Numbered from the stretch's first letter, positions 32,019-41,394 are shown. The stretch: DNA of 64,000 bases from a virus (IMGVR_UViG_3300044464_000108:28034-92033); one strand, 5' to 3'. Translations and numbers: made by a program. The notes: generated by a model not told the origin, from the sequence alone.

Positions 32019-32621
32019 ATGAGCTACGAAAACGCACCCGGGACCGAGTTGATCGCGACAAGCTGCGCATGTTGTGCGCGCCCCTTGCTCGATGCCGTTT
32101 CGGTCGAGACGGGTGTCGGGCCCGATTGCCGGCGCAAGTTCGGCTTTAACGAGGCGCAACAACCGGCGGATATGCAAGGGGCCTTTGCTCTACTCGCGAG
32201 CCTTGCGACGACCGAAACGGCCGAAACGTTCCTTGCTCCGTTTCGATGCGGCGAGGCTTCACCCCGTGAGCTTTCCAACCTGCTGGTGCATCGCATTGCG
32301 GCAGCGCAGATCGGCGAGCACGTGAACGCCTACACGAACGCGATACGCGCTCTCGGCTTCGTGAAGCTTGCCGATCGGATTGCGGAGCGGATCGCGAAGG
32401 TCGTGATCGAAGCGGACGCGAACGAGCTCACGGTCAAGGTGCCTTACTCCGAGGAAGCGGTGCACGCGTTCCGCAAGGTGCCCGGTCGACGTTGGGACCG
32501 CGAAGCGAAGGTCTATCGCCTGCCGGCGACGTCGAAGCGTGCTCTCTTCAACGTGCTTCGTGACTTGTTCCCCGGCGTGACGGCACGCGGCCCGAAGGGC
32601 GTCTTCGTTCTCGCCATCTGA
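32019..32621 (+). CDS. Zinc-site and HARP-like domain protein
   Basis: A 200-residue protein starting at ATG 32019 after a GAAGAAAGAGAG ribosome site. Residues about 14-42 hold a four-residue metal site (CACCARPL...VGPDCRRKFG) as in small phage zinc proteins. The C-terminal 70 residues (VKVPYSEEAVHAFRKVPGRR, WDREAKVYRLP) resemble the HARP domain of SMARCAL1-type annealing helicases, here without a helicase. It could bind DNA forks, but that is inference from the domain look-alike. Confidence 0.55.
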   Translation: MSYENAPGTELIATSCACCARPLLDAVSVETGVGPDCRRKFGFNEAQQPADMQGAFALLASLATTETAETFLAPFRCGEASPRELSNLLVHRIAAAQIGEHVNAYTNAIRALGFVKLADRIAERIAKVVIEADANELTVKVPYSEEAVHAFRKVPGRRWDREAKVYRLPATSKRALFNVLRDLFPGVTARGPKGVFVLAI

Positions 32622-32635
32622 TCGCGCGTCGGTTC

Positions 32636-32661
32636 GAGCTCACGAGCCATTTCGTGAGCTC
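32636..32661 (+). terminator. Hairpin between HARP-like and sigma-like genes
   Basis: A perfect ten-base stem, GAGCTCACGA and TCGTGAGCTC, around GCCATT, in the 86-base gap 14 bases after the stop. There is no T-run, so it is either a weak terminator or an RNA structure. Confidence 0.4.
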
Positions 32662-32707
32662 CGGCAGGCGCGGGGGAAGAGAGACCCGCGAGAGAGACAG
32701 GGGCAAC

Positions 32708-33367
32708 ATGCGACGAATACCGATTGAGCTTTGTAGGCTCGCGAGTGGGGAGATTCGATTCACTGAGTTCGTGACGTTGACGCTCGACGAGTGGAAGCGT
32801 TACGCGGCGAGCCTCTTGAAACGTTGGCAGGTTCCCGCCGCCGTCGAAGTGTCCGACGTCGTGCAAGAGCTGCTCATGAGCGTGTCGCGGCATCTCGCGA
32901 TCTGGGATTCGACGCGCGCGGCGGCGGACAAGTTCCTCGTGTGGAGCGCGACGACGGAGACGAAGCGCTGGCTGCATCGTCAGCGCAGCGCGAAGCGATT
33001 GGATGATCGATCCCCGAGTCGACATCCGTTCTCGTTCTCGACCTTTCCTTGGACAGAGCGATCGACTTCGAAGAGCAGTGACGATCTCTTTACCGCTTCG
33101 GATATCAGCGCTTCGCTTGAGGTCGAAGCCGATCAAGATCAGAACATCGAACGATCGGAGTCGATCACTCGAGTGCTCAAGGCACTCAATGCGAGCGATC
33201 AATACTGTGTGATCGCGCTCGTCAGCAAAGGGTCTGTCGACGAAGCGGCTCGAGTCGTATACGACGATGCGGGCTTTCGTCTCGCGTGTCGATTCCGCGG
33301 TCCCGTGGATGCTCGACGCCGGGTGATGCAAGCGGCTTCGAGAGCTGCACACGTTGCGGCTTCGTGA
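32708..33367 (+). CDS. Sigma-70-family-like transcription factor
   Basis: A 219-residue protein with a sigma region-2-like block (residues about 20-85: EWKRYAASLLKRW, then DVVQELLMSVSRHLAIWD, FLVWSATTETKRWLHRQ) and a weaker region-4-like block at the C-terminus (ALNASDQYCVIALVSKGSVDEAARVVYDDA). The linker is Ser-rich and variable. A phage-borne sigma factor could direct host polymerase to the CGCGTCATSAT or TANSST elements, shifting transcription over time. ATG 32708 follows GACAGGGGCAAC. The family call is by pattern only; the C-terminal half is divergent. Confidence 0.6.
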   Translation: MRRIPIELCRLASGEIRFTEFVTLTLDEWKRYAASLLKRWQVPAAVEVSDVVQELLMSVSRHLAIWDSTRAAADKFLVWSATTETKRWLHRQRSAKRLDDRSPSRHPFSFSTFPWTERSTSKSSDDLFTASDISASLEVEADQDQNIERSESITRVLKALNASDQYCVIALVSKGSVDEAARVVYDDAGFRLACRFRGPVDARRRVMQAASRAAHVAAS

Positions 33368-33397
33368 ATGTTTTTCGCAAAGGAGAGATAGACCACC

Positions 33398-34672
33398 ATG
33401 ACAACCAACACGCCCGTGAACCATTCGTCGAAGAAGGACAAGACAGAAGCCGACGTCGCAGCGGCGGTCAAAGCTGTACCGCCGAAAGCCGACTACACGA
33501 GGATCGATGAAGCGGTGCTCAATGCGGCGCTTACGGTTCGACAGCTCGGACTCGAGGGAACTCCGCGCGAACGCGCTCAACGTCTGATTATGGATCTGGC
33601 CGAGAAGGTTCCCGATGGACGTCTCGTCGTGTGCTCCGAGTGCGGGTTCTTCTCGGACACACAAGATCCCGCGTGCACGTTCTGTGGTACCGGGGACGAA
33701 CCGAAAACCGCCACGACGAAGGAAGCTTCCGTCGCAGCCGATCCGAAGACAGGACAGAAGCTCGTGAAGCGACCGAAGACGACGAAGAAGATCAAGTCCG
33801 CTCCGAACAGTGCGCCTTCAATTGAAGGCGAGATCGTTGATGCGCCGGCCGGTTCGGGGGCGATCGTGCTACGTGATCCGACCATGATCACGACGACGCA
33901 CGTGAACGGGAAGTCGAACGGCAAGATCACGCACGCGAACGGCAGCGATCAACTTGATGCCGCCGTGGCTGAAGTGAAGCGTCTCAAGCTCGAGACGGTC
34001 AAGAGCGCTTGGCAACTAGGGATCCAGTTGAAGAAGATCTTCGACGAGAAGCTCTTCCTGCAACGCCGGGACTCGAAGGGTGTGCCGGTCTATAAGACGT
34101 GGCCCCAGTTCTGTGCGGCAGAGCTCGACCTCACATCGCAACACGCTTTCAAGCTCATGGACGTGGCGGCGATCTACTCCGAGAAGCAGATCATGCAGCA
34201 TGGGATCGCCCGGCTTGGGATCGCGATCCGAGTACCCGAAGCGGATCGACAGAAGTTCGTCGACGACGCGGCAAAGAAGGGGCTCAACTTGAAGCAATTC
34301 AAGGATGCGGCGAGCACGTTGACGGCGGGGCAATCCGCACGTGATACGGGGCGCGGCAAGGGCAATAGCAACCTTGCCAAGGCTAAGGCCGGGGCGAAGG
34401 CAAAGCAGCCGCACAAGGGCACGGCACCTGCCGCGAAAGCACAGCCGGACGCGCGCCCGAAGATCACGGTTGCGATGGTGCTCGGTCGCACGAAAGTGCC
34501 GCTTTTCGGTCGCCCGAAGAAGAAGGGTGCGGAACCCGTACGCGCGAAGAGCCTCAAGGAAGACCCGCGTGGATCGGAGATCTCGCCGAACGGAGTAGAG
34601 ACGACGTACGTGCTGCAAGCCGATGCAAAGGGACAGCTCTTTCTTGTCATCGATCGACATCGCTCGACTTAG
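33398..34672 (+). CDS. Large zinc-ribbon protein of the DUF3102-like type
   Basis: A 424-residue protein with a zinc ribbon at about residues 75-94 (CSECGFF...CTFCGTGD), low-complexity Lys/Thr linkers, and a helical domain at 185-300 (KSAWQLGIQLKKIFDEKLFL, then AAELDLTSQHAFKLMDVAAIY) that resembles DUF3102-type DNA-binding proteins found near phage and plasmid replication or partition genes. The C-terminal part is basic and Ala-rich. AAAGGAGAG precedes ATG 33398. A role in partition or transcription is possible but unproven. Confidence 0.55.
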   Translation: MTTNTPVNHSSKKDKTEADVAAAVKAVPPKADYTRIDEAVLNAALTVRQLGLEGTPRERAQRLIMDLAEKVPDGRLVVCSECGFFSDTQDPACTFCGTGDEPKTATTKEASVAADPKTGQKLVKRPKTTKKIKSAPNSAPSIEGEIVDAPAGSGAIVLRDPTMITTTHVNGKSNGKITHANGSDQLDAAVAEVKRLKLETVKSAWQLGIQLKKIFDEKLFLQRRDSKGVPVYKTWPQFCAAELDLTSQHAFKLMDVAAIYSEKQIMQHGIARLGIAIRVPEADRQKFVDDAAKKGLNLKQFKDAASTLTAGQSARDTGRGKGNSNLAKAKAGAKAKQPHKGTAPAAKAQPDARPKITVAMVLGRTKVPLFGRPKKKGAEPVRAKSLKEDPRGSEISPNGVETTYVLQADAKGQLFLVIDRHRST

Positions 34673-34679
34673 ATAGACT

Positions 34680-34691
34680 CGCGCCATGATG
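34680..34691 (+). promoter_or_regulatory. CGCGCCATGATG element before DNA polymerase
   Basis: CATGAT exactly 6 bases before ATG 34697; one base differs from the core CGCGTCATSAT. Confidence 0.55.
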
Positions 34692-34696
34692 AGCGC

Positions 34697-37429
34697 ATGA
34701 AGCGCTCGCAAGTCCGTATCGGTTCGAAGCCAGCCCATCCGCCGGCACCTCTGCCCGAGGTCTCTCTTCAACCGGCAGGTGGGTTGCCTTCGAACCGATA
34801 CGTGAACGCGTTTGCGAATGGGGGGCTACTCGTCACCCTGGCTCGAGCGCCGGACGGGAAGTTGGTTCGCAAGAGTCAGCACGCCGAATATTCGGCCTTC
34901 CTTCGCAAAGCCGATCTCACACCCACACTTCAAAGAGAGTTTCGAAACACGAGCTTCGTCACGGGGATGCGTGACGAAGGGAGCTACGTACGGCTTACTT
35001 TTCGTGATCGCCACATCCGCCGGTCCCTTGTCGAGACGAACGGGTGGTTTGCCTCGCAAGGGATCGATGTCTTTGAAGGGGACATCGATCCGGTCCGGCG
35101 GTGGATCACCGATCAGAAGATCGAGATCGCTCGACCGCGCCGCGTGTACTTTGACCTTGAGACCGATTCACGCGTGTCGGTGTCCCGTGCGATCACGGGA
35201 GAGGCGCGAGTCCTTTGCTGGTCTCTCGTCGATGATGCGGGCAATTCAATTGCGGCGAAGGTGCTCGAGTCGGACAGCGATCAAGCCGAGCGACAGCTTC
35301 TCGTCGAGTTCTTCCGTGCGATCGAACCTTACGATCAGGTGCTCGCGTGGAACTTAGACCGCTTCGACAAGCCCGTGCTCGAAGGCCGGAGTTACCGCCT
35401 TCGGTTGCCGATCGAGTTCCGCACGTGGCTATGGCTCGACCACATGCCCTTGTTCCTCAGGATGAACATGAGCTCGAGCGAGTCGGGGGACGAGAAGCAA
35501 TATGCCGGATTGAACGCGGTCGCTGAATCCTTGGGCGTGGGGCAGAAGCTCGAAGGGGTGGACGCTTCGAAGGCCTATGAGCTTTGGCAAGAGAACCCGA
35601 AGAAGCTGCTTGAGTACTGCATTCAAGACACGAAGTTGATGCATGGGATCGAAGCCGAGACAGGGTACATCGAGCTACTGCAAACGCTTTGCGAGAGCTG
35701 CAACGTGTTCCCCGACTCGCGCGGCATCCGCCCTCTAAGGCAGGTCGAAGGCTTCCTCTTGCGCCTCGGCTCTGAGCGCGACACACGCTTCGCGACGAAG
35801 TGTTACGACGCGGTTGAGACGACCTCGGACGATGACGAGGAAGAAGAGGAAGAAGGGCAGTTCAAAGGGGCTTACTGCATGGCGCCTAAGAAGGGTGTTC
35901 ATCAGAAGGTCCACGTCGCGGACTTCGCACGCCTGTACCCGTCAATCATCCTGAGTTGGAACATGAGCGCCGAGACGTGGCGGCCCGATGTGAGGATCAA
36001 AGAGAGTGAGTTCTCTCGACCTGTCTACCTGTCTCACATCCCACTGAAGACTTTTCCACTTCCGCCGGGCCATTGCATCGCGGCGATCACCGACACCGTG
36101 TTCGCGAATGAGCCGAGGGGCATTCTCGCGGATGCTCTTGAAGAGATGCTTCGGCTTCGCGTGCATTGGGACGACGTGAAGACGGCGAGCGTTCCCGGCT
36201 CGCATGCCTGGAAGGAAGCGGATCGCCGGAGTGCTGCTTACAAGATCGCGGCGAACAGTTTTTTCGGTGTCGTGGGGTCTCCCTTTGCGCGGTTCTTCGT
36301 GCGCGAGATCGCCGAAGCGATCACACAGTGCGGCGTCTTTCTGCTCGAAGAGACCATCAAGGCGGCCGAAGTGCGGGGGATGAACGTGGTCTATGGGGAC
36401 ACGGATTCTTTCTTCGCGACGGGGTGCACGCGCGAAGAGTTCCAAGTCTTCGTGAAGTGGTGCAACACGGAGCTTTACCCGAGGCTTCTCAAGGAAAAGG
36501 GAGTCACGAGGAATCGGATCAAGCTCGCTTACGAGAAGGCGTTTCACGTCATCGTCTTCACCAAGAAGAAGCGCTACATCGGGCGCTACTGGCATTACAA
36601 GAACACCGATGCGACGGACGATTCGAAGCCTGAGATCAAGGGTCTCGAATACAAGCGCGGCGATACTGCGCGTCTCGCAAGGCAGCTCATGAAAGAAGTG
36701 ATCGATCTGCTCGTCGCATACGAGCGGCCGGTCGCAGAGTGCGCGACGGATCCGAATCGCTTCGTCGAGCTGCTCAACGCGTGGAAGAGCCGTGTGCTCG
36801 ACAGTGAGCTCGAGCGAGCGGACTTCGTGATGAGCAAGCGGCTCAACCGTGGGATCAACGGGTACGCCATGAAGGTGAAGAAGGCGCTCAAGCTTGCGGA
36901 CCGGGCGAGCGTGAAGCTCATCGGTGAGATCGTCGAAGTCTTACGGACTGATGGGAAGATGATGCACGGATTGCTCGAGCACATCGGCGGGACTTATATC
37001 GGGCTGCTCGACCGGAAGGGGCTCGAAAGCAAGCTTGTCGAGCAGAAGCTCGTCGACACGGTGGCCGGCTACCGTGCTCAACCCATCCACGTGACGGTCG
37101 CGCGCATGATGCAAGAGAGGGGTGAGGACGTCGGGCAGGGGGTGCGGATCGAGTACGTGATCGTCGATGGGGCTTCGACGCCGCAGAAGGCCATCCCGGC
37201 GGCGGACTTCGGGCCGGGGGTTGCGATCGATCGGTTCTACCTTTGGGAGGATCTCGTCTTCGCGCCGACGTGCCGGCTCTTGCAAGCCGCCTTCCCGGCG
37301 TTCGATTGGACGCCTTGGGCGAAAGTTCGTCCTGTGAAGCCAAAGCCCGTCCAGGGGGCAAAGCGAGCCGGGAACAGTTCTTCCACCGCACGACGGGCCA
37401 AGCCGACGAATCAACGTAGCCTTTTCTGA
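34697..37429 (+). CDS. Family B DNA polymerase
   Basis: A 910-residue replicative polymerase. The 3'-5' exonuclease domain begins with VYFDLETDS (about residue 150), polymerase motif A is DFARLYPSIILSWNMS (about 409), motif B is YKIAANSFFGVVG (about 515), and motif C is YGDTDSFF (about 566). An acidic loop with TSDDDEEEEEEG sits between the exonuclease and palm (about 376-390). It synthesises the phage genome with the helicase, primase and putative SSB encoded nearby. ATG 34697 is directly after the CATGAT element with a leaderless spacing. Confidence 0.92.
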   Translation: MKRSQVRIGSKPAHPPAPLPEVSLQPAGGLPSNRYVNAFANGGLLVTLARAPDGKLVRKSQHAEYSAFLRKADLTPTLQREFRNTSFVTGMRDEGSYVRLTFRDRHIRRSLVETNGWFASQGIDVFEGDIDPVRRWITDQKIEIARPRRVYFDLETDSRVSVSRAITGEARVLCWSLVDDAGNSIAAKVLESDSDQAERQLLVEFFRAIEPYDQVLAWNLDRFDKPVLEGRSYRLRLPIEFRTWLWLDHMPLFLRMNMSSSESGDEKQYAGLNAVAESLGVGQKLEGVDASKAYELWQENPKKLLEYCIQDTKLMHGIEAETGYIELLQTLCESCNVFPDSRGIRPLRQVEGFLLRLGSERDTRFATKCYDAVETTSDDDEEEEEEGQFKGAYCMAPKKGVHQKVHVADFARLYPSIILSWNMSAETWRPDVRIKESEFSRPVYLSHIPLKTFPLPPGHCIAAITDTVFANEPRGILADALEEMLRLRVHWDDVKTASVPGSHAWKEADRRSAAYKIAANSFFGVVGSPFARFFVREIAEAITQCGVFLLEETIKAAEVRGMNVVYGDTDSFFATGCTREEFQVFVKWCNTELYPRLLKEKGVTRNRIKLAYEKAFHVIVFTKKKRYIGRYWHYKNTDATDDSKPEIKGLEYKRGDTARLARQLMKEVIDLLVAYERPVAECATDPNRFVELLNAWKSRVLDSELERADFVMSKRLNRGINGYAMKVKKALKLADRASVKLIGEIVEVLRTDGKMMHGLLEHIGGTYIGLLDRKGLESKLVEQKLVDTVAGYRAQPIHVTVARMMQERGEDVGQGVRIEYVIVDGASTPQKAIPAADFGPGVAIDRFYLWEDLVFAPTCRLLQAAFPAFDWTPWAKVRPVKPKPVQGAKRAGNSSSTARRAKPTNQRSLF

Positions 37430-37451
37430 CTTGGGCGAACCCTGACGGGCT

Positions 37452-37463
37452 CGCGTCATGATG
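37452..37463 (+). promoter_or_regulatory. CGCGTCATGATG element with leader
   Basis: Followed by TCAAAGGGAGG and ATG 37487; a leadered member of the class. Confidence 0.5.
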
Positions 37464-37486
37464 GGGTCAAAGGGAGGCTACGAGCG

Positions 37487-38101
37487 ATGCGACGGAGCGA
37501 AGCGGGTGGACGTAAAAAGCCGGACTTCTTAGGGAATCTCCGAATCCCTTCGGAAGATCGATCTTCCGAGGATTCGACCGACCGGCCGGCTAGTTCGATT
37601 GAGGGGGCGGTGTTACGCGGCAAGCTCCGGGGGCTCGATCAGGTCGTCGAGCGAATCTTTGAGATCGGGGTCGACGAAAGCAAGTTTCTCGAGCTCAAGC
37701 GATGTTTGAAGTTTGGCAAGCCGGCATCACAGATGTCTTACGGCGAGCTCGTCGACGAGCTCGACTTAGGCGAGGATCGGGCGCGAGAAGCGCACGAACT
37801 GTTCATCAACGCGGAGTATGCGCTTCGGGCGTACGAAGCGGACTCAATGCCCGGGGACTCCGACATGCGAGAGCAGGCTCTCGCGGCGCTGACGAGCGAG
37901 AAGGAGTCCGGCGCACGGAAAAAGCAGATAGCGGAAGCGGACGTCGAAGCGAAGGTTTCGAGTCTCTTCCCCGACGAGTTCCGTTCCCGCGTGCACGAGC
38001 GCGCGAAGTTGAAGGGTGCCGTCAAACACTTGGAGCATCTTGCGGACCTTTGGAAACAACGGTGTCGCGAGCTCCAAACAATGGTCTCCGGTGCTCGTTA
38101 A
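37487..38101 (+). CDS. Unknown coiled-coil protein with in-frame palindrome insert
   Basis: A 204-residue, largely helical protein. Residues 22-28 (SEDRSSE) come from the dispersed palindrome near the N-terminus. The helical body (residues 40-204, VERIFEIGVDESKFLELK, then AHELFINAEYALRAYEAD) looks like a four-helix or coiled-coil scaffold. It lies between polymerase and the putative SSB and may be a replication accessory or a recombination mediator, but no motif shows that. AAAGGGAGG precedes ATG 37487. Confidence 0.55.
   Translation: MRRSEAGGRKKPDFLGNLRIPSEDRSSEDSTDRPASSIEGAVLRGKLRGLDQVVERIFEIGVDESKFLELKRCLKFGKPASQMSYGELVDELDLGEDRAREAHELFINAEYALRAYEADSMPGDSDMREQALAALTSEKESGARKKQIAEADVEAKVSSLFPDEFRSRVHERAKLKGAVKHLEHLADLWKQRCRELQTMVSGAR
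37550..37569. repeat. Dispersed 20-bp palindrome, copy 7 (in coding sequence)
   Basis: Perfect 20-mer within the N-terminal codons of the 37487 gene, read as SEDRSSE; CCCT flanks the left arm. Confidence 0.9.
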
Positions 38102-38146
38102 GACACGCGGCGACGATGAAACAATAGGGAACCAAAAAGGGATCAC

Positions 38147-39571
38147 ATGACAAAGAACAGGCATGCGCTCGGGATGACCGAGTTTCTCAACCACAAGGGC
38201 AGCGGTAAGGGCGGCGGACAGTATCTCGACAACTGGAAGGACAACAAACGGATCCTTGTCTACCTCCACACGCAAAGCAGCTTCATCCCGTACTGGTTTC
38301 ACGGATGGTCAAAGGTCATTCCTTTTGAGGATCGTGAGACGGGCTCGAAGGGTCTCAAGGTCATCCCGCACAAGTTCGGTTGCCTTGAGAAGGAGTCGAT
38401 CCTCAAGAAGCAAAGCTATCGCGACGATGACGATGCGCGCGAGCTACCGCCGGAAGTCTGCCCGATGTGCATCTACATCGAGCACGTGCGCAAGCTTGTG
38501 CGGTCGAAGGCGATCAGTTGGGTTGACGAGGTTCTCAAGTTCGAAGGGGACGACCCCGAGAAGATGGTGGTCTGTCATGCCGGCGGCATTTACAAGCACT
38601 TCAGCAAAGACGACCTCGACAAGGCTGAGATTGCGGAGCTCCGACAGCATCACATCAACCGGAAGGATTCCTTCAAAGAGAACCTGTACGCGCGCATGAA
38701 CTACGTTTTCGCAGTTGTGAACGCGGAAGCACCCGAAGGCGTACAGGTCGCGCAAGAAGCGCCGGCACTCGGGGACAAGTTGAAGTTTGCGATTCGAGAC
38801 GAGATCGCAAAGCTCCGCTCGAAGCAAGATCCCGACGGCAGGGCAGGCAACCCGATGTTGAATCCCTACCCGTTCGAGTGGCTTTACGACGACTCGCAAA
38901 ACTTCGACAAGAAGTACCACGTGCGCCGAGGTCCCATCCTTGAGCTCACGGATGACATCCGCGATCTGATCACGGATGCCGAGCAGCTTCCCGACCTCGA
39001 AGCGGTAACAACGCAGGGCAACTGTGTGACGCTCCGCTCGGAGCTCGAGACCCATTCGACTCTTGATTTGCCTTGGGACGAGATCTTCGCGCCGGCAAAG
39101 AAAGCCGGGCTCATGAAGATGGCAGAGTCAGCCGAGAAGCACGACCGCGTGCCCGAGGTCGGGAAGTACTCCGAAGCGGATGCCGCGACCGAAGCTGCTG
39201 AAGCTGAAGCCAAAGCCGAAGAGGACGATGGGATCACGTGTGATCATTGTGATGCCCCAATGGCGGATGATGATGTCGTGTGCGCGTCGTGCGGCGCGAC
39301 GTACGAAGAGGTCAATGGTGTGCTCGCTCTCGGCACGCGGCCTTGTCTCAACCCCGAGTGTGACAAGCAAGTCGACGTTGCCGGAGCGGAAACGAAGGAC
39401 GGCGCAGCGGTGTCGATCTGTGGGAAGTGCGCGACGATTCACGAAGTGCGCGACGGCGTGTGGGGCATCGTGAAGCCTGCAGCGAAACCGGCGGCAAAGC
39501 GTGCAGCGAAGGCAACCCCAAAGGTCGAGCCTGAGAAGAAGCCTGCCGCGAAGCGCACCCCAAAAGCCTAA
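38147..39571 (+). CDS. Putative single-strand DNA-binding protein (gp32-like role)
   Basis: A 474-residue protein upstream of the RecA-like gene. The N-terminal 300 residues contain GQYLDNWKDNKRILVYLHT, a CPMCIYIEHVRKL zinc half-site, and a strand-rich core (NYVFAVVNAEAPE, PILELTDDIRDLITDAEQ) that resembles phage SSB proteins, in which a zinc-stabilised OB-type core binds single strands. A C-terminal pair of zinc ribbons (CDHCDAPM...CASCGATY; CLNPECDKQ...CGKC) and a basic Lys/Ala/Pro tail are unusual for this role. The assignment is inferred from neighbourhood and general layout. Confidence 0.6.
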   Translation: MTKNRHALGMTEFLNHKGSGKGGGQYLDNWKDNKRILVYLHTQSSFIPYWFHGWSKVIPFEDRETGSKGLKVIPHKFGCLEKESILKKQSYRDDDDARELPPEVCPMCIYIEHVRKLVRSKAISWVDEVLKFEGDDPEKMVVCHAGGIYKHFSKDDLDKAEIAELRQHHINRKDSFKENLYARMNYVFAVVNAEAPEGVQVAQEAPALGDKLKFAIRDEIAKLRSKQDPDGRAGNPMLNPYPFEWLYDDSQNFDKKYHVRRGPILELTDDIRDLITDAEQLPDLEAVTTQGNCVTLRSELETHSTLDLPWDEIFAPAKKAGLMKMAESAEKHDRVPEVGKYSEADAATEAAEAEAKAEEDDGITCDHCDAPMADDDVVCASCGATYEEVNGVLALGTRPCLNPECDKQVDVAGAETKDGAAVSICGKCATIHEVRDGVWGIVKPAAKPAAKRAAKATPKVEPEKKPAAKRTPKA

Positions 39572-39647
39572 CGGGTTCGACGACCTTAGCCGTACGAACC
39601 CCGACGAAACGTGATCCGATACCTTTCTGATTGAGGAGAATCGAACG

Positions 39648-40850
39648 ATGGCAAGGCAGGCAATCAAAGCCGCCGACGTCCCCTCGTTCGCCGGGACTCG
39701 CGACCGACTGCGGCAGATGGCCGTAGTCGCGTCGCAGCTTGGCGGCATCGGGTGGGCATCTGCGACCGACGTACTTCATGCGGTGCGAGCTGTGCAAACA
39801 CGGTTCATCCAGATCGACTTTGCGGCGCGCGTGGGAGGGTGGCCCATCGAGCGCGTTGCCGTGCTTCATGGTCCGAGCAATGAGGGCAAGACGGAGTTCG
39901 CCTTAGGCTTAGGTGCATCCTTTCTCGAGCGAGGACACTTCTTTGCTTTGATCGATGCCGAGTACACAACGCCGGCTCCGTGGCTTCGAACCATCATGGG
40001 GGGCTACGACAAGCATCCGGGCTTTCGTGCGCTTCGACCGACGAACTACGAAGAGGCGATCGATCTCGTTCGCAAGTTCTGCACCACGATCGCCGAAGCC
40101 AAGTTGAAGGGGAATCTTCAGCCCGATACCTCGGGTCTCATCGTCGTCGATTCGATTCAAAGGCTGCAACCGAAGCGCTTGCTTGATGCGATTCTGAAAG
40201 AGGGAGCCGAGGAGTCTGTCGAGGACACCGGCAAGAAGGGGCGCTTCGGCAAGAAGAAGAAGGGTGCAGGCGCCGACGGAATGCGAGGCCGGGGCGGTAT
40301 GTACAAGGCGGCCGTCACGGGCGCTTGGCTCGGGGAGCTCGTCCCGCTCCTCGCGAAGTCAGGGTGCGCGGCGCTCATTATTACGCGCGAGACGGTCGAG
40401 ATCGAAACGAGCTCGTTCGTTAAACAGATCATCACGATCGGAGGGGGCAAGGATCTTGTCTTCGATGCTTCGATCCTCGCGAGGATCCAGCGGGTCGGAT
40501 GGGTGGCTGAGAAGGACTCGACGGTCTATGGCGAGCGACACATGGTCGAGATCAGGAAGACGAAAATCGGACCGAAGGAAGCGAAGCATCCAGTCGGCTA
40601 CTACCACACGAGCAACGGGGTGCTTGTGCCCGAGGGGTTTGATCGTGCGCGAGACGTGCTCGAGATGGCGATCGATCATGGTCTCGTCGCTGTCGGGGGT
40701 GCCGGGCATTACTCGTGGGGGAAGGTGAAGCTAGGGCAGGGGGAACACAACGTCGTGCGCAAGCTGTACGACGATCCGGAGCGACTCGACACGCTCGAGC
40801 TCGAAGTGCGTGAAGCGTTTAAGCCGAACCTCGTAGGGAAGGAGGTCTAG
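39648..40850 (+). CDS. RecA/UvsX-like recombinase
   Basis: A 400-residue RecA-fold protein. Walker A is GPSNEGKTEFALGLG (about residues 75-89), and the catalytic segment is AEYTTPAPWLRTIM (about 104-117), comparable with the RecA Glu-96 region. Walker B is GLIVVDSIQRL (about 163-173), and a Lys/Gly loop with KKGRFGKKKKGAGADGMRGRGG may form L2. It catalyses strand exchange in recombination-dependent replication together with the SSB and SbcCD-like genes nearby. GAGGAGAATCGAACG precedes ATG 39648. Confidence 0.85.
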   Translation: MARQAIKAADVPSFAGTRDRLRQMAVVASQLGGIGWASATDVLHAVRAVQTRFIQIDFAARVGGWPIERVAVLHGPSNEGKTEFALGLGASFLERGHFFALIDAEYTTPAPWLRTIMGGYDKHPGFRALRPTNYEEAIDLVRKFCTTIAEAKLKGNLQPDTSGLIVVDSIQRLQPKRLLDAILKEGAEESVEDTGKKGRFGKKKKGAGADGMRGRGGMYKAAVTGAWLGELVPLLAKSGCAALIITRETVEIETSSFVKQIITIGGGKDLVFDASILARIQRVGWVAEKDSTVYGERHMVEIRKTKIGPKEAKHPVGYYHTSNGVLVPEGFDRARDVLEMAIDHGLVAVGGAGHYSWGKVKLGQGEHNVVRKLYDDPERLDTLELEVREAFKPNLVGKEV

Positions 40851-40852
40851 CC

Positions 40853-41074
40853 GTGTGGCTCACGAAAGACGTGGAGCTTGCGCAGCGCTTCCTCGCGGCA
40901 AACAACACGCGGCTTGCTCTGTGTCAGCACAAGGGCGTGCCGGAACCCGAGCGATACCGGGCTGTCGAAGCTCACAACGCGGCGTGGGGCGCTCTGCTCG
41001 AGCTGCATCGGGGCTCGCGCGATGCATGCATCCGGTCGATCGAAGTGGCGATCTCGTCCGAAGCCGATGCTTGA
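40853..41074 (+). CDS. Small unknown protein
   Basis: A 73-residue helical protein from GTG 40853, two bases after the recombinase stop, with GGGAAGGAGG upstream. Residues 20-50 (RLALCQHKGVPEPERYRAVE) have no known motif. Likely translated with the recombinase gene. Function unknown. Confidence 0.55.
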   Translation: MWLTKDVELAQRFLAANNTRLALCQHKGVPEPERYRAVEAHNAAWGALLELHRGSRDACIRSIEVAISSEADA

Positions 41075-41086
41075 AAGGGACGATCA

Positions 41087-41386
41087 ATGAATGATGAATC
41101 GAGGATGGGAGCACTGATCTTTTTCATGACGCTTGCTGTCTTTTGCGGGTGCCTCTTCATGGCGGCTCGAGCAAGCGAGGATGTTGAAAAGCCGGAGCGT
41201 GCACTCAAAGCCGCCGGTTATGCAGATATTGCGGTGAAGCCGGGATCCCTCGTCGGTGAGTGGGTCGGGTGTGCGAAGGAAGAGATCGCGTACGAAGCGA
41301 CGGCAACCAACGTACGCGGCGAGCATGTGCCCTTGCTTGTATGTTGTGGAGCCTTCATCAAAGGTTGCACGGTGCGGTCGCGGTGA
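41087..41386 (+). CDS. Small membrane-anchored protein
   Basis: A 99-residue protein with a hydrophobic N-terminal helix (residues about 8-28, GALIFFMTLAVFCGCLFMAA), possibly a single anchor or an uncleaved signal. The remainder is soluble with several Cys residues near the end (VCCGAFIKGC), which could form disulfides outside the cytoplasm. It starts 12 bases after the previous stop. No family is recognised. Confidence 0.55.
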   Translation: MNDESRMGALIFFMTLAVFCGCLFMAARASEDVEKPERALKAAGYADIAVKPGSLVGEWVGCAKEEIAYEATATNVRGEHVPLLVCCGAFIKGCTVRSR

Positions 41387-41394
41387 TGAGCCTT

